Below are positions 8,730-18,535 of a stretch of DNA of 64,000 bases, in pieces. The stretch covers positions 992,001-1,056,000 of the forward strand of contig NZ_CP019650.1 of assembly GCF_001999945.1 (NCBI RefSeq), read 5' to 3'. Under the pieces are notes generated by a model. The model made no database searches, was not told the DNA's origin, and saw only the letters and a program-made list of their open reading frames with translations. Both the position numbers and the translations under genes were made by a program. Numbering within the stretch: the first letter of the stretch is position 1; each line of letters begins with the position of its first letter. The DNA comes from Microbulbifer agarilyticus. Its GTDB lineage: Bacteria > Pseudomonadota > Gammaproteobacteria > Pseudomonadales > Cellvibrionaceae.

Positions 8730-9182
8730 GTGGTAAGTCAGCGGCCGTTCTGGCAACGAAAGTCCCTGGCGGAAATGACCGACTCAGAGTGGGAGTCGTT
8801 GTGCGATGGTTGCGGACGCTGCTGTCTCCACCGGCTACAGGATGAAGAGACTGGGGAAGTCGCCACCACCTGTGTTTCCTGTAAGTTACTGGATAGCCAC
8901 AGTTGTCGTTGTACCGACTATCCTAACCGCATGCAGCAGGTGCCGGGTTGTACCCAGTTGACACCTCAGCGTGCGGTGGAGTTTACCTGGTTACCCGCAA
9001 CCTGCGCCTACCGGATTCTCGCAGCAGGGGGCGATTTACCCGAATGGCATCCACTGGTTTCCGGTGATCCCGAGTCGGTGCATCGCGCGGGCATCTCGGT
9101 GCGTGACAAAGTCATCAGCGAAACCGATGTAGATGTGGAAGACTACGAGGAATTTATCGTTACCTGGGTCGGTGAAGAATAG
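8730..9182 (+). CDS. ycgN: YcgN family cysteine-cluster protein
   Basis: A 150-residue cytoplasmic protein with a GTG start after GGTGAGGTAGCG. It carries the family's cysteine cluster CDGCGRCC (C25, C28, C31, C32) and a second set (C48, C51, C59, C61), suggesting metal binding of the CxxCxxCC zinc/iron type. Its function is not established. It closes the rnd-ycgL-ycgN group. Confidence 0.93.
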   Translation: MVSQRPFWQRKSLAEMTDSEWESLCDGCGRCCLHRLQDEETGEVATTCVSCKLLDSHSCRCTDYPNRMQQVPGCTQLTPQRAVEFTWLPATCAYRILAAGGDLPEWHPLVSGDPESVHRAGISVRDKVISETDVDVEDYEEFIVTWVGEE

Positions 9183-9311
9183 GTAGATGATGAATGGACC
9201 GGATATGCATCGTGCGAATCACGCGATAAATGATGTTTAGCGTGTGTCGGCGAGCGGGTAAACCCCTCTCAAGGCGCACGTATTGGAAGTAATAAAAAGA
9301 GCAGAGAAATA

Positions 9312-9674
9312 GTGGAAGAGTTCAAATTAGCCTGGGCCGTGTATACCGCTGGGGTCATTGTTTTGCTGGCGGCAGGCTGGTGGTTTATGCGTAACTGGGG
9401 GTGGTCCTGGGTGCGCAATCTGATTTTGCTTGAGGCGGCAACCGTGTTGTTGGTGCCTGCCCGCGGTGCAACGGCAGATGGTCCTCTGGTGCCTGTATTG
9501 CCGCTGTTTGTTTACCAGACCCTGTTTGAGGAAGAGGGCGCCACGCCGGAAGTTTCCGCCAGTCTGGTATTTGCCGCCGCTGGTGCTTTTGCCGTGATGC
9601 TGATTGTCGGAATAATCAAACTGATGCTGCGTCGCCGCAAAGATCGCCCCATGACGGAAAGTGACCAGTACTGA
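9312..9674 (+). CDS. Small integral membrane protein of unknown function
   Basis: 120 residues with a GTG start. There are three likely membrane segments (about 6-25, 31-50 and 85-106) and a short basic tail (LRRRKDRP). No family is recognised with certainty. It is followed by another membrane protein, a MoxR ATPase and a VWA protein on the same strand, and may belong to that membrane-associated chaperone-like module; this rests on position only. Confidence 0.75.
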   Translation: MEEFKLAWAVYTAGVIVLLAAGWWFMRNWGWSWVRNLILLEAATVLLVPARGATADGPLVPVLPLFVYQTLFEEEGATPEVSASLVFAAAGAFAVMLIVGIIKLMLRRRKDRPMTESDQY

Positions 9675-9882
9675 CGTCGTATATGCTAATGCGTGCGCCA
9701 GTCCGCGACATAGGTGGTTACTGGCGCAAAAACCTTCTTTCCCTTTGGCTCGTCGGAGCCGTCCCCGCTGCTAGCTGCTATATCTACTAAAGCCCGTCGT
9801 AAAACAGCTAATCAAAACGTTCTTAACAATCACAAGAAGTGCCTGTCGTGGCGTTTACTGTGCATGGAATGAAGGGACAGGG

Positions 9883-10563
9883 ATGCTCGATCACCTCCTT
9901 ATATTGACCGCCGTTATGCTGGTCTCCGGAATCCTCGGGGGTCTGGTCAATTACTACCAGATGTTGTTCACAGAAGAGGACCCTGCGGGCCTGGCACGCT
10001 GCCTGATCATGGGGCTGTGCGGTGCATTGATGGTACCGATCTTTCTGAAATTCACCCAGAGCGACCTGCTGATCGAAATTCAGGGTGATCCCTCCCGCCT
10101 GCTGATTTTTACCGGCTATTGCCTGCTCGCCGCCATCGCTTCACGTATGTTTGTGTTCAATGCCGCGCGGCGCCAGCTGCGCGACGCCAGTATTGCCCGT
10201 GCCCGTGTAGAAAATCTCGAGCAGGAAATCCGCGCCATGCAGCTGGAAATCATGCCCTTGCTGGAGCATGAAATCGAAGGGGATCCGGATCAGGGGCCGA
10301 CCCTCGACTTCAACCAAATTCGCAAGCTCGACGACAATGCACTGCATGTGCTGAACCTGTTGAACAGCGGCGAGTGCGTGTTCCGTTCACTGGCGGGTAT
10401 GGTGCAGGAGGGCAATATGGAGACCAATTCTGTCGCCCGCGCCCTGAACAGCCTGCTGGTGCTCGAGATGGTGGGCAAGATCCATAGCCACTTGGGCATT
10501 CGCTGGTATATCACCGATAAGGGGCGCCAGGTGGTGCGTCGTCGTCGCACCGAGGCTGCCTGA
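9883..10563 (+). CDS. Three-TM membrane protein with C-terminal winged-helix-like domain
   Basis: 226 residues, ATG preceded by AGGGACAGGG. Three membrane segments lie at about 4-24, 41-62 and 72-95. A coiled coil follows (about 100-125), then a soluble domain (about 140-220) with the look of a winged helix: LNLLNSGECVFRSLAGMV, MVGKIHSHLGIRWYITDKG. The N-terminal half resembles the YLATT (YEATS-associated three-TM) type as I remember it; this could not be checked. A membrane-anchored winged helix placed before MoxR and VWA genes suggests a sensor or adaptor role. Confidence 0.75.
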   Translation: MLDHLLILTAVMLVSGILGGLVNYYQMLFTEEDPAGLARCLIMGLCGALMVPIFLKFTQSDLLIEIQGDPSRLLIFTGYCLLAAIASRMFVFNAARRQLRDASIARARVENLEQEIRAMQLEIMPLLEHEIEGDPDQGPTLDFNQIRKLDDNALHVLNLLNSGECVFRSLAGMVQEGNMETNSVARALNSLLVLEMVGKIHSHLGIRWYITDKGRQVVRRRRTEAA

Positions 10564-10714
10564 GTATACCATTTCTGACCTATTTCTTGTTTTTGGTCGC
10601 GCTTTGCCCGGGCGCGGCCGCTGCCGTCATCCATTCTGACCGATTCCGCCTTTGGCCCCCCAGTGGCCTTCCTTTACCATGGATACTTACGATTCTCAGG
10701 CTTTCGGAGTACAC

Positions 10715-11560
10715 ATGAAATTCACCGGTACCGACAACTACGTGGCCACAGACGACCTGCAGATGGCGGTCGATGCGGCGGTAACCCTGCAGCGCCCGCT
10801 GCTGATCAAGGGCGAACCAGGCACCGGTAAGACCCTGCTCGCGGAAGAAGTGGCCAGCAGCCTGGGGCTCAAACTGATCCAGTGGCATATCAAGTCCACC
10901 ACCAAGGCGCAGCAGGGCCTGTATGAATACGACGCGGTATCCCGCCTGCGCGACTCCCAGCTGGGTGTGGACCGGGTGCACGACATCGGCAACTACATCA
11001 AGAAGGGCAAGTTGTGGGAGGCCTTTGAGGCCGACGAGCGGGTAGTTCTGTTGATTGATGAAATCGATAAAGCGGATATCGAATTCCCCAACGACCTGCT
11101 GGTGGAAATCGACCGTATGCAATTCTTCGTATACGAAACCGGCGAGACGATTACCGCCAAGCACCGGCCGATCGTCATTATCACTTCCAACAACGAGAAA
11201 GAACTGCCGGACGCATTCTTGCGTCGCTGTTTCTTCCATTACATCAGCTTCCCCGACCGTGCGACCATGCAAAAAATCGTGGATGTGCACTACCCGGATA
11301 TCAAGCAACAACTGGTTGCAGAGGCGATGGATGTATTCTTCCAGATTCGCGACGTACCGGGCCTGAAGAAAAAGCCTTCCACATCGGAGCTGATCGACTG
11401 GCTGAAGCTGTTGATGGCCGACGATATCTCAGAAGATGTGCTGAAAAATCGCGATGGCAGTTCGGCGATCCCGCCACTTTATGGCGCGTTACTCAAAAAC
11501 GAGCAGGACGTGCACATGCTTGAACGACTGGCATTTATGGCACGCCGCGAAGGGCGTTAA
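10715..11560 (+). CDS. MoxR-type AAA+ ATPase
   Basis: 281 residues from the ATG at 10715, which has GGAG five bases upstream; earlier in-frame starts (TTG 10652, ATG 10679) lack such a site. Walker A GEPGTGKT is at 33-40, Walker B VLLIDEID at 111-118, sensor 1 IITSNNEKELPDAFLRRC follows. MoxR ATPases are chaperone-like and almost always pair with a VWA protein, here the next gene eight bases downstream. The client of this pair is unknown; the two upstream membrane proteins are candidates. Confidence 0.93.
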   Translation: MKFTGTDNYVATDDLQMAVDAAVTLQRPLLIKGEPGTGKTLLAEEVASSLGLKLIQWHIKSTTKAQQGLYEYDAVSRLRDSQLGVDRVHDIGNYIKKGKLWEAFEADERVVLLIDEIDKADIEFPNDLLVEIDRMQFFVYETGETITAKHRPIVIITSNNEKELPDAFLRRCFFHYISFPDRATMQKIVDVHYPDIKQQLVAEAMDVFFQIRDVPGLKKKPSTSELIDWLKLLMADDISEDVLKNRDGSSAIPPLYGALLKNEQDVHMLERLAFMARREGR

Positions 11561-11568
11561 CCGCAACC

Positions 11569-12750
11569 ATGCTCATCGGATTCTTTTTAAATCTCCGTCG
11601 CCACCAGCTCCCGGTGTCCATCACCGAGCTGCTCTCGCTGCTGGAAGCACTCCAGCAGCGTCTGGTGTATGCCAACCTCGATGATTTCTACTTTCTCGCC
11701 CGTACCTGTCTGGTAAAAGACGAAAAGCACTTCGACAAATTCGACCGCGCCTTTGCCGCCTACTTCAAAGATCTGGAATCCCTCGACGATATTCTGGAAC
11801 AGATGATTCCGGAGGACTGGCTGCGCGCGGAGTTTATGAAGCAGCTCAGCGACGAAGAAAAGGCCAAAATCGAGTCCATGGGTGGGCTCGAGAAGATGCT
11901 GGAAGAATTCAAGAAGCGCCTTGAAGAACAGAAAAAACGGCACAGCGGCGGTAACAAGTGGATCGGTACCGGCGGTACCAGTCCTTTTGGAAATAGCGGC
12001 TATCACCCGGGTGGTATTCGCGTGGGTGGGCAGAGTCGTAATAAATCTGCATCCAAGGTGTGGGAAAAACGCCAGTTCCGCAACCTGGACGACAGTGTCA
12101 GCCTGGGTACGCGCAATATTCAGGTGGCATTGCGCAAACTGCGTAAATTCGCCCGCAGTGGTGCTGCGGAAGAACTGGATCTGGACAGCACAATCAGTTC
12201 AACCGCACGCAATGCCGGCCTGCTGGATATCCAGATGGTGCCGGAGCGTCACAATGCGGTAAAGGTGCTGATCTTTTTTGATGTGGGTGGCTCCATGGAT
12301 CCCTACGTCAAACAATGCGAAGAGCTTTTTTCAGCCTGCCGCAGTGAGTTCAAGCATCTGGAATATTTTTATTTCCACAATTTTGTCTACGAGCATGTGT
12401 GGAAAGACAATCAGCGCCGCTATTCAGAATCCACACCGCTGGTAGAAGTGCTGCGTACTTACGGCAAGGATTACAAAGTGATTTTTGTGGGCGACGCGGC
12501 GATGGCCCCCTATGAGATCACCAGTCGTTACGGCAGCGTTGAGCATATGAATGAGGAACCGGGTGCGGCGTGGATGCAGCGGGTCACTGATACCTACGAA
12601 AAGCTCGTATGGCTCAACCCTACTGGTGAAGAGTACTGGCAGTACACAGCCAGTACCGGTATGACCCAGAAACTGGTTAACGGCCAGATGTATCCGATGA
12701 CCATTGAAGGTTTGGATAGGGCGATTGCCTATCTGGTGAAGGGGCGCTGA
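11569..12750 (+). CDS. CoxE-like von Willebrand factor A domain protein
   Basis: 393 residues. The N-terminal helical half carries a charged coiled coil (about 95-125) and a glycine-rich linker (about 126-155). The C-terminal VWA domain starts near 230 with VKVLIFFDVGGSMD; the metal-site motif is DxGxS (D238, S242), so the usual first serine of DxSxS is glycine, as in other CoxE-like proteins. It follows the MoxR gene by eight bases and is expected to work with it in metal-dependent assembly or remodelling of a protein complex. Confidence 0.93.
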   Translation: MLIGFFLNLRRHQLPVSITELLSLLEALQQRLVYANLDDFYFLARTCLVKDEKHFDKFDRAFAAYFKDLESLDDILEQMIPEDWLRAEFMKQLSDEEKAKIESMGGLEKMLEEFKKRLEEQKKRHSGGNKWIGTGGTSPFGNSGYHPGGIRVGGQSRNKSASKVWEKRQFRNLDDSVSLGTRNIQVALRKLRKFARSGAAEELDLDSTISSTARNAGLLDIQMVPERHNAVKVLIFFDVGGSMDPYVKQCEELFSACRSEFKHLEYFYFHNFVYEHVWKDNQRRYSESTPLVEVLRTYGKDYKVIFVGDAAMAPYEITSRYGSVEHMNEEPGAAWMQRVTDTYEKLVWLNPTGEEYWQYTASTGMTQKLVNGQMYPMTIEGLDRAIAYLVKGR

Positions 12751-12781
12751 GGCTCTTTGAGTCTTGAATCCCGTGTGTGGC

Positions 12782-12892
12782 GGCAAGATACCGGGTGCGG
12801 GTTTTCAGGACCACTGTAAACCCATCCCTGGGCGTTGCGGCGCAAACTTCCTGTTTGCGACGCTCCTGAAAACCCGCACCCGGCACCTTGCC
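12782..12892. repeat. Large intergenic inverted repeat with nested hairpin
   Basis: Arms at 12791-12810 and 12864-12883 are perfect 20-bp inverted copies. The match resumes six bases further out after three mismatches (12782-12787 with 12887-12892). A second perfect hairpin lies inside the loop (CGCAAAC 12841-12847, GTTTGCG 12853-12859). It lies between two convergent genes, so it can act as a two-way transcription stop. The shape suggests a dispersed intergenic palindrome of the REP or small-repeat class. Confidence 0.85.
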
Positions 12893-12912
12893 TTCGCGTC
12901 GACTTTATCTAT

Positions 12913-14394
12913 CTACTCACCAAACTTTTTCTGCGGCGCCACATCGTGGTCCGCAGTAATACCAATTTCTTCTTTGGTGGTCTCGTTCATTTCCGTGTGC
13001 TCTTCTTCTGCGCCGTGCATCCAGTCCACTAGTTTTTCGCGGATAAAGAACAGGATAATTCCAGCGGTAATCGCCGCAATGGCGACGCCACCAAAGGTTG
13101 CCAGCGGCCCGGTTTCACCAACCAGTTTGCCTATCTCCGCCGCACCTTTGTTGGCAATACCAATAAAGGCAAACCACAAACCCATCATCACACTCAGGTA
13201 GCGCAGCGGTGCCAGTTTCGTCACCATGGATAGGCCGATGGGTGACAAACATAGCTCGCCAATGGTGTGGCAAATGTAGGCCACCACCAGCCACCAGGGG
13301 CTTGCTTTCGCGGTTTCTGAATCGCCAATCTGCAGCGCCGCGCCCACCATGGAAATGAAGCCGAGGCCGAGGAAGATAAGGCCAAGGCTAAATTTCGCGG
13401 GCGAAGAAGGTTCGCGGGAGCCGAGTCCCACCCAAATACTCGCCACCACGGGTGCGAGGATGATGATAAACAGCGGGTTTACCATTTGCAGCCAACTCGC
13501 AGGAATTTCAAAACCGAAAATATGCAGGTCGGTATTGTATTTGGCGAAGAGGTTCATCGAGCCCGCAGCCTGCTCAAAGCCGGCCCAGAAAATCACGGTG
13601 AACAGACCCAGAATCAGAATCACCTTGATACGGTCGCGCTCCTCCGGGGTGAGCGGGCGCTTCTTCTCTTCGTCATCCAGGTTAGTCTTCAGGCCCAGCT
13701 TGGCGGAGGGCCGGTTACCGATCTCGCCGAGTAATTTATCCGACTGGGTAGCCTGCAGGATCAGGCCCAGCAGCATGCCGAGACCGGCACAGAAGAAGGC
13801 CAGCTGGTAATCCACTTTCTCGCCGATCCAGCCGATAACCAGATAGCCGAGAATGGAACCCAGGTTGATACCCATGTAAAAGATCGTGAATGCGGTATCC
13901 CGGCGCTTGTCACCTTCCTCATAGAGGTCACCCACCATGGTGGAAATGTTGGGTTTGAAGAAGCCGTTGCCGATAATCATCAACGCCAGGCCAAGCCACA
14001 GCATGTAGATCTCGGTACCGTCCGGCAGCCAGCTGTGGGGGAAGCCCAGCGCGAACTGCCCGAGCATCATCAGCGCACCGCCAAACATAATGCAGCGTCG
14101 CTGGCCCCATTTGTTGTCGGCCATCCAGCCGCCAATGATGGGGGTCAGGTACACCAGCATTGCGTACCAGCCCAGGTAGCTGAGTGCCTTGGACTGCAAC
14201 TCTGACTGTGACAGCGCTTCCCAGCCGAATACGGCCGCCGTGGTCGCCGAAGTCAGGTAAAACACGAAGATGCCACGCATACCGTAGTAGCTGAGGCGTT
14301 CCCACATCTCGGTGCCAAACAGAAGGTATAACCCCTTGGGGTGTCCCATCATCTCCCCGGCACTGGCTGGGGGTCTCGGCTTGAGGTCTTGCAT
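12913..14394 (-). CDS. POT/PTR2-family proton-dependent peptide transporter
   Basis: Inner-membrane symporter that takes up di- and tripeptides with protons. 493 residues with about 12-14 membrane segments. The ExxER proton-coupling motif is seen as EMWERLSYYGMR near residue 29, and the PTR2 signature as FYMGINLGSILG near 172. A short charged segment (about 225-260, KLGLKTNLDDEEKKRP) is the cytoplasmic loop between the two six-helix bundles. It stands alone, divergent from hrpA and convergent with the VWA gene. Confidence 0.95.
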   Translation of the reverse strand: MQDLKPRPPASAGEMMGHPKGLYLLFGTEMWERLSYYGMRGIFVFYLTSATTAAVFGWEALSQSELQSKALSYLGWYAMLVYLTPIIGGWMADNKWGQRRCIMFGGALMMLGQFALGFPHSWLPDGTEIYMLWLGLALMIIGNGFFKPNISTMVGDLYEEGDKRRDTAFTIFYMGINLGSILGYLVIGWIGEKVDYQLAFFCAGLGMLLGLILQATQSDKLLGEIGNRPSAKLGLKTNLDDEEKKRPLTPEERDRIKVILILGLFTVIFWAGFEQAAGSMNLFAKYNTDLHIFGFEIPASWLQMVNPLFIIILAPVVASIWVGLGSREPSSPAKFSLGLIFLGLGFISMVGAALQIGDSETAKASPWWLVVAYICHTIGELCLSPIGLSMVTKLAPLRYLSVMMGLWFAFIGIANKGAAEIGKLVGETGPLATFGGVAIAAITAGIILFFIREKLVDWMHGAEEEHTEMNETTKEEIGITADHDVAPQKKFGE

Positions 14395-14550
14395 GGAGGC
14401 TCCTCGAAGTGGCCGCGGGTGTGCGGCGAGCTTGTCTGCACAGTGGTCGTGCGCGGTGGTATTACGCGCCTTTCGCTTGAGTATAGGACAGGCACAGCGG
14501 GCGCAATTCTAGTGAGAGGCTGTGAGAGCCCCCAGCGGGTATCCACGGGG

Positions 14551-14556
14551 TATAAT
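14551..14556 (+). promoter_or_regulatory. Putative -10 element for hrpA
   Basis: A perfect TATAAT about 65 bases before the chosen hrpA start. No convincing -35 hexamer. It lies in the divergent region between the peptide transporter and hrpA. Confidence 0.35.
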
Positions 14557-14620
14557 GTCCCGCTTGCCAATCGGGCCGCCCTCTGGGCCTGAACCAACAG
14601 TCACTCTAGTAAGCCGTTTC

Positions 14621-17600
14621 ATGAGTTCCGAACCCCAAAATCAACCCAGTCCTGAGTCCGTTATCCAGCAGTGCGCGCAGTTGCTGCCGCAGTGCATGGG
14701 GCGCGACCGCTATCGCCTGAAGCGCAGCCTGAGCAATGCGCGTCGGCGCCTGAAAGAGGGAAAACCTGTGGACCGGATGCTGGCCCAACTGCAGGGGCAG
14801 TTGGCCGAGTCGGTGGCTTTGGTAGAAGCGCGCAAGCAGAAGTTGCCCAAGGTCGAGTGGCCCGAAGGGCTGCCGGTGGTGGCGCGCCGCGAAGAAATTG
14901 CCGAGTTGATTGCGGCTAACCAGGTAGTGGTGGTAGCAGGCGAAACCGGCTCCGGTAAAACCACCCAGTTACCGAAGATCTGTCTCGAACTGGGGCGCGG
15001 TATTGTCGGTCAGATTGGCCACACGCAGCCACGGCGAATTGCTGCGCGCACCGTGGCTAATCGTATTGCCGAAGAACTCGGGCAGTCCTTAGGGGATTCC
15101 GTCGGCTATCAGGTGCGCTTTACCGATCAGAGTACCGAGCACACCCATATCAAATTGATGACCGACGGTATTTTACTGGCGGAAATCCAGCGGGACCCGC
15201 TGCTCAACAATTACGATACGCTGATTATCGATGAGGCCCACGAGCGCAGCCTGAATATCGATTTTCTGCTGGGCTACCTGAAAACCATTCTGCCCAAGCG
15301 CCCGGATCTCAAACTCATCATTACTTCTGCGACCATCGACCTGGAGAAATTCTCCCGACATTTCGACGATGCGCCGATTATCGAAGTCTCCGGCCGCACT
15401 TATCCGGTGGACATTCACTATCAGCCACCCGCCGACAGTGATGCGGATCTGAACCAGCAGGTGATTGAGGCCGTCGAGGAGTTGCTGCGAGAGGAAAAAT
15501 CCTCGTCCCGTCGCGGCGGCGACATTCTGGTATTTATGAGTGGCGAGCGGGAAATTCGCGAGTGTGCCAAGGCACTGCGCGATGCGCAGCTGCCACATAT
15601 TGATGTATTACCACTGTATGCCCGCCTCAGTCTGGCCGAGCAGAGCCGAGTATTCGCGCCGCACAAGGGCCGCAGAATTGTACTGGCCACTAATGTGGCA
15701 GAAACCTCGATCACCGTTCCCGGTATCCGTTATGTGATCGATCCGGGTACCGCGCGTATCAGCCGCTACAGCTATCGCAGCAAAATCCAACGTTTACCGG
15801 TAGAGGCCATCTCACAGGCCAGCGCCAACCAGCGCGCGGGTCGCTGTGGTCGGGTCAGTGCCGGTGTGTGTATTCGCCTGTACGAAGAGTCCGACTTTGT
15901 GCAGCGGCCGGAATTTACCGATGCCGAAATCCTGCGCACAAATTTGGCCGCGGTGATTTTGCAAATGCTGCAGTTGCGCATCGGCGATATTCGTGAATTC
16001 CCATTCGTCGATCCTCCGGACCAGCGCCTGATCAACGATGGTTATAGCCTGCTGCAGGAGCTTCAAGCGGTTGATGGCAAAGGTGCGGTTACCAAAATGG
16101 GCCGTGCCCTGTCACGCCTACCGCTGGATCCGCGTCTCGGGCGCATGCTGCTGGAATCTGGCCCCACCAAAAGCTTGCGCGAACTGCTGATCATTGTCAG
16201 TGCGCTCGCAGTGCAGGACCCGCGCGAACGCCCGGCAGAAAAACGTCAGGCCTCCGATGAGAAGCACAAGCAGTGGCTACACGAGCAGTCCGACTTCCTC
16301 ACTCTGGTGAATTTGTGGGATGGCTTTGAAGCACAGCGCCAGGAACTCAGCCAGAACCAGCTACGCAAGTGGTGCCAGAAAAACTTCCTGTCCTGGCTGC
16401 GGCTGCGCGAATGGCGAGACATCCACCACCAGTTGCGGGTGGCTATTCGCGATCTGGAATTGAAGATGAACCCGGAGCCCTCGGACTACGCCAGTGTGCA
16501 CAAGGCGATCTTGCCGGGGTTGCTTGGCAATCTCGGTGTGCGTGATGAAAACAAGGAATTCCTTGGCTGTCGCAATCGCCGCTTTCATGTATTCCCCGGG
16601 TCCGGGCAATTCAAGAAGCCGCCGCGCTGGCTGGTAGCTGCGCAGTTACTTGAAACCAGCCGTTTGTTTGCGCACACCGTTGGCAAAATCGAGCCAGACT
16701 GGGTGCTGGGTTGCTCTGAGCACCTGGTAAAACGCAACTATTTCGAGCCCCACTACAATCCGCGCTCTGGCGCGGTAATGGCGTTTGAGAAGGTGACGCT
16801 GTACGGGCTGGTGTTAGTCGATAAGCAGCGCATTCATTACGGTAAGCTCGATCCCGTGACCTCGCGCGAAGTTTTCATTCGCGAAGCCTTGGTGGAGCAA
16901 CGTTATCGTGGCAAGGGCAAGTTTATTCAGCACTTCAAAAAACTACAGGAAGAGCTGGAAGATCTCGAAGCGAAATCCCGTCGTCGAGATATCGTGGTCG
17001 ATGATGAAGTGGTGTACCGCTTTTTCGATGAGCGTGTGCCTGCAGATATTGTGAACCTGGCGGGCTTTGAAAAATGGCGCAAACAGGCAGAGCAGAAAGA
17101 TCCACAGCTGCTGTTTATTCCCCGGGACCTGATGATGCAGCAGGATGCGGGGCATGTGGGCGAGGCACAGTTCCCGGATTCCCTCACCAGTGGTGGGATC
17201 GAATATCCGCTCAGCTATCACTTCGAGCCGGGCAGTGTCGACGACGGTGTGAGTATTCAGGTGCCGGTAGGCGCGTTGCACCAGGTGCCTGCGGCCCGAC
17301 TGCAGTGGGTGGTGCCGGGTATTTTGCGTGATAAATGTATTGCGCTGGTGAAAAACCTGCCCAAGCAATACCGCAAACACTTCGTGCCGGTGCCGGCCGC
17401 TGTGGATAAAGCTTTGCCGCGTATGCAGCCAGACAATACCCCGCTGTGGCAGGCGCTGGCCCATGAACTGAAGCGCCAGACTGCACAGGATCTTCCGGAA
17501 GATGCCTGGGTCTCTGCAGAGCACGGTGTCGAAGATTTTTACCGTTTCAACATTCAGGTACAGGATGAAAACGGCCGCCTGCTGGACCAGGGGCGAGACC

Positions 17601-18535
17601 TGCCGGAACTGCAGGCACGCTATCGCGATCGCGTGCAACAGGAACTCGCCAGTGCCGGTGATGATTTCGAACGCGAAGGCATTATCCGTTGGGATTTCGG
17701 CGACCTGCCGCATACCCATCAGCTGGATCAGGGGGGGCTGAAGGTGCGCGCCTATCCCGCGCTGATTGCCAACAAAGATAGTGTTGACCTGAAGCTGCTG
17801 GATAACCCGGATGAAGCGGCGCGTTTTACACGCGCCGGTATCTGCCGCCTCGCGTTACTGCATCTGCCCGAACCGGTGAAATATCTGCGCAAGGAGCTGC
17901 TCAAGGGCAAAGAACTGGGGTTGAGTGCGGCAGACCTGGGGCGTCGCGAAGAGGTCGCCGACGATATTCTGATGGCGGCAGCGCGTGAGTGTTTCTGGGC
18001 GGACGAGAACTGGCCTCGTAGTGAGAGCGAGTTTGTTCAGGCGCTGGAGAAGCGCGAACAGCTGATCACTATCGCGCAGGAAATCGGCGAACTGCTGATA
18101 AAGACGCTGGCGCAACTAGTGCCCCTGCGTAAGAAAATTAAACAACAGAAAAACCTGGCCGTCGCCATGGCGGTGGGCGATATTAACAATCAGTTGAGCG
18201 GGCTCTTCTATCGCGGTTTCCTGTTCCACACCCCGCTTGAGTGGCTGCGTCAGTACGGTCGCTACCTGAAAGGGATAGAACTGCGCCTGGAAAAGGCAGC
18301 GCTCGACCCGAACCGCGATCGCAAGCTCAGCGGTGAGTTCCAGCAGGCCAGCGAACCCTATGAGGGCTATGCCGCCGGGCGCGACCTGCAGTTGCTGTCT
18401 GGAGACCCGCGCATACTGCAGTACCGCTGGATGCTGGAGGAATTTCGCGTCTCCCTGTTTGCGCAAACCCTGAAGACCCTGATGCCAGTTTCGATCAAAC
18501 GATTGCGTAAGACCTGGTCAGAAATTCAGGGTTAA
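14621..18535 (+). CDS. hrpA: ATP-dependent RNA helicase HrpA
   Basis: DEAH-box helicase, known to rescue stalled ribosomes and to process mRNA in enterobacteria. The ATG at 14621 gives 1304 residues, nearly the Escherichia coli length of 1300; an upstream in-frame ATG at 14522 adds 33 residues that overlap the promoter and are not family-like. Seen: GETGSGKT (107-114), QPRRIAA, DEAHER, SAT, and the RecA2 motifs TNVAETSIT and QRAGRCGR. Then come the HA2, OB-fold and DUF3418-type C-terminal parts. It is a single-gene unit, followed by a 306-base gap. Confidence 0.97.
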   Translation: MSSEPQNQPSPESVIQQCAQLLPQCMGRDRYRLKRSLSNARRRLKEGKPVDRMLAQLQGQLAESVALVEARKQKLPKVEWPEGLPVVARREEIAELIAANQVVVVAGETGSGKTTQLPKICLELGRGIVGQIGHTQPRRIAARTVANRIAEELGQSLGDSVGYQVRFTDQSTEHTHIKLMTDGILLAEIQRDPLLNNYDTLIIDEAHERSLNIDFLLGYLKTILPKRPDLKLIITSATIDLEKFSRHFDDAPIIEVSGRTYPVDIHYQPPADSDADLNQQVIEAVEELLREEKSSSRRGGDILVFMSGEREIRECAKALRDAQLPHIDVLPLYARLSLAEQSRVFAPHKGRRIVLATNVAETSITVPGIRYVIDPGTARISRYSYRSKIQRLPVEAISQASANQRAGRCGRVSAGVCIRLYEESDFVQRPEFTDAEILRTNLAAVILQMLQLRIGDIREFPFVDPPDQRLINDGYSLLQELQAVDGKGAVTKMGRALSRLPLDPRLGRMLLESGPTKSLRELLIIVSALAVQDPRERPAEKRQASDEKHKQWLHEQSDFLTLVNLWDGFEAQRQELSQNQLRKWCQKNFLSWLRLREWRDIHHQLRVAIRDLELKMNPEPSDYASVHKAILPGLLGNLGVRDENKEFLGCRNRRFHVFPGSGQFKKPPRWLVAAQLLETSRLFAHTVGKIEPDWVLGCSEHLVKRNYFEPHYNPRSGAVMAFEKVTLYGLVLVDKQRIHYGKLDPVTSREVFIREALVEQRYRGKGKFIQHFKKLQEELEDLEAKSRRRDIVVDDEVVYRFFDERVPADIVNLAGFEKWRKQAEQKDPQLLFIPRDLMMQQDAGHVGEAQFPDSLTSGGIEYPLSYHFEPGSVDDGVSIQVPVGALHQVPAARLQWVVPGILRDKCIALVKNLPKQYRKHFVPVPAAVDKALPRMQPDNTPLWQALAHELKRQTAQDLPEDAWVSAEHGVEDFYRFNIQVQDENGRLLDQGRDLPELQARYRDRVQQELASAGDDFEREGIIRWDFGDLPHTHQLDQGGLKVRAYPALIANKDSVDLKLLDNPDEAARFTRAGICRLALLHLPEPVKYLRKELLKGKELGLSAADLGRREEVADDILMAAARECFWADENWPRSESEFVQALEKREQLITIAQEIGELLIKTLAQLVPLRKKIKQQKNLAVAMAVGDINNQLSGLFYRGFLFHTPLEWLRQYGRYLKGIELRLEKAALDPNRDRKLSGEFQQASEPYEGYAAGRDLQLLSGDPRILQYRWMLEEFRVSLFAQTLKTLMPVSIKRLRKTWSEIQG

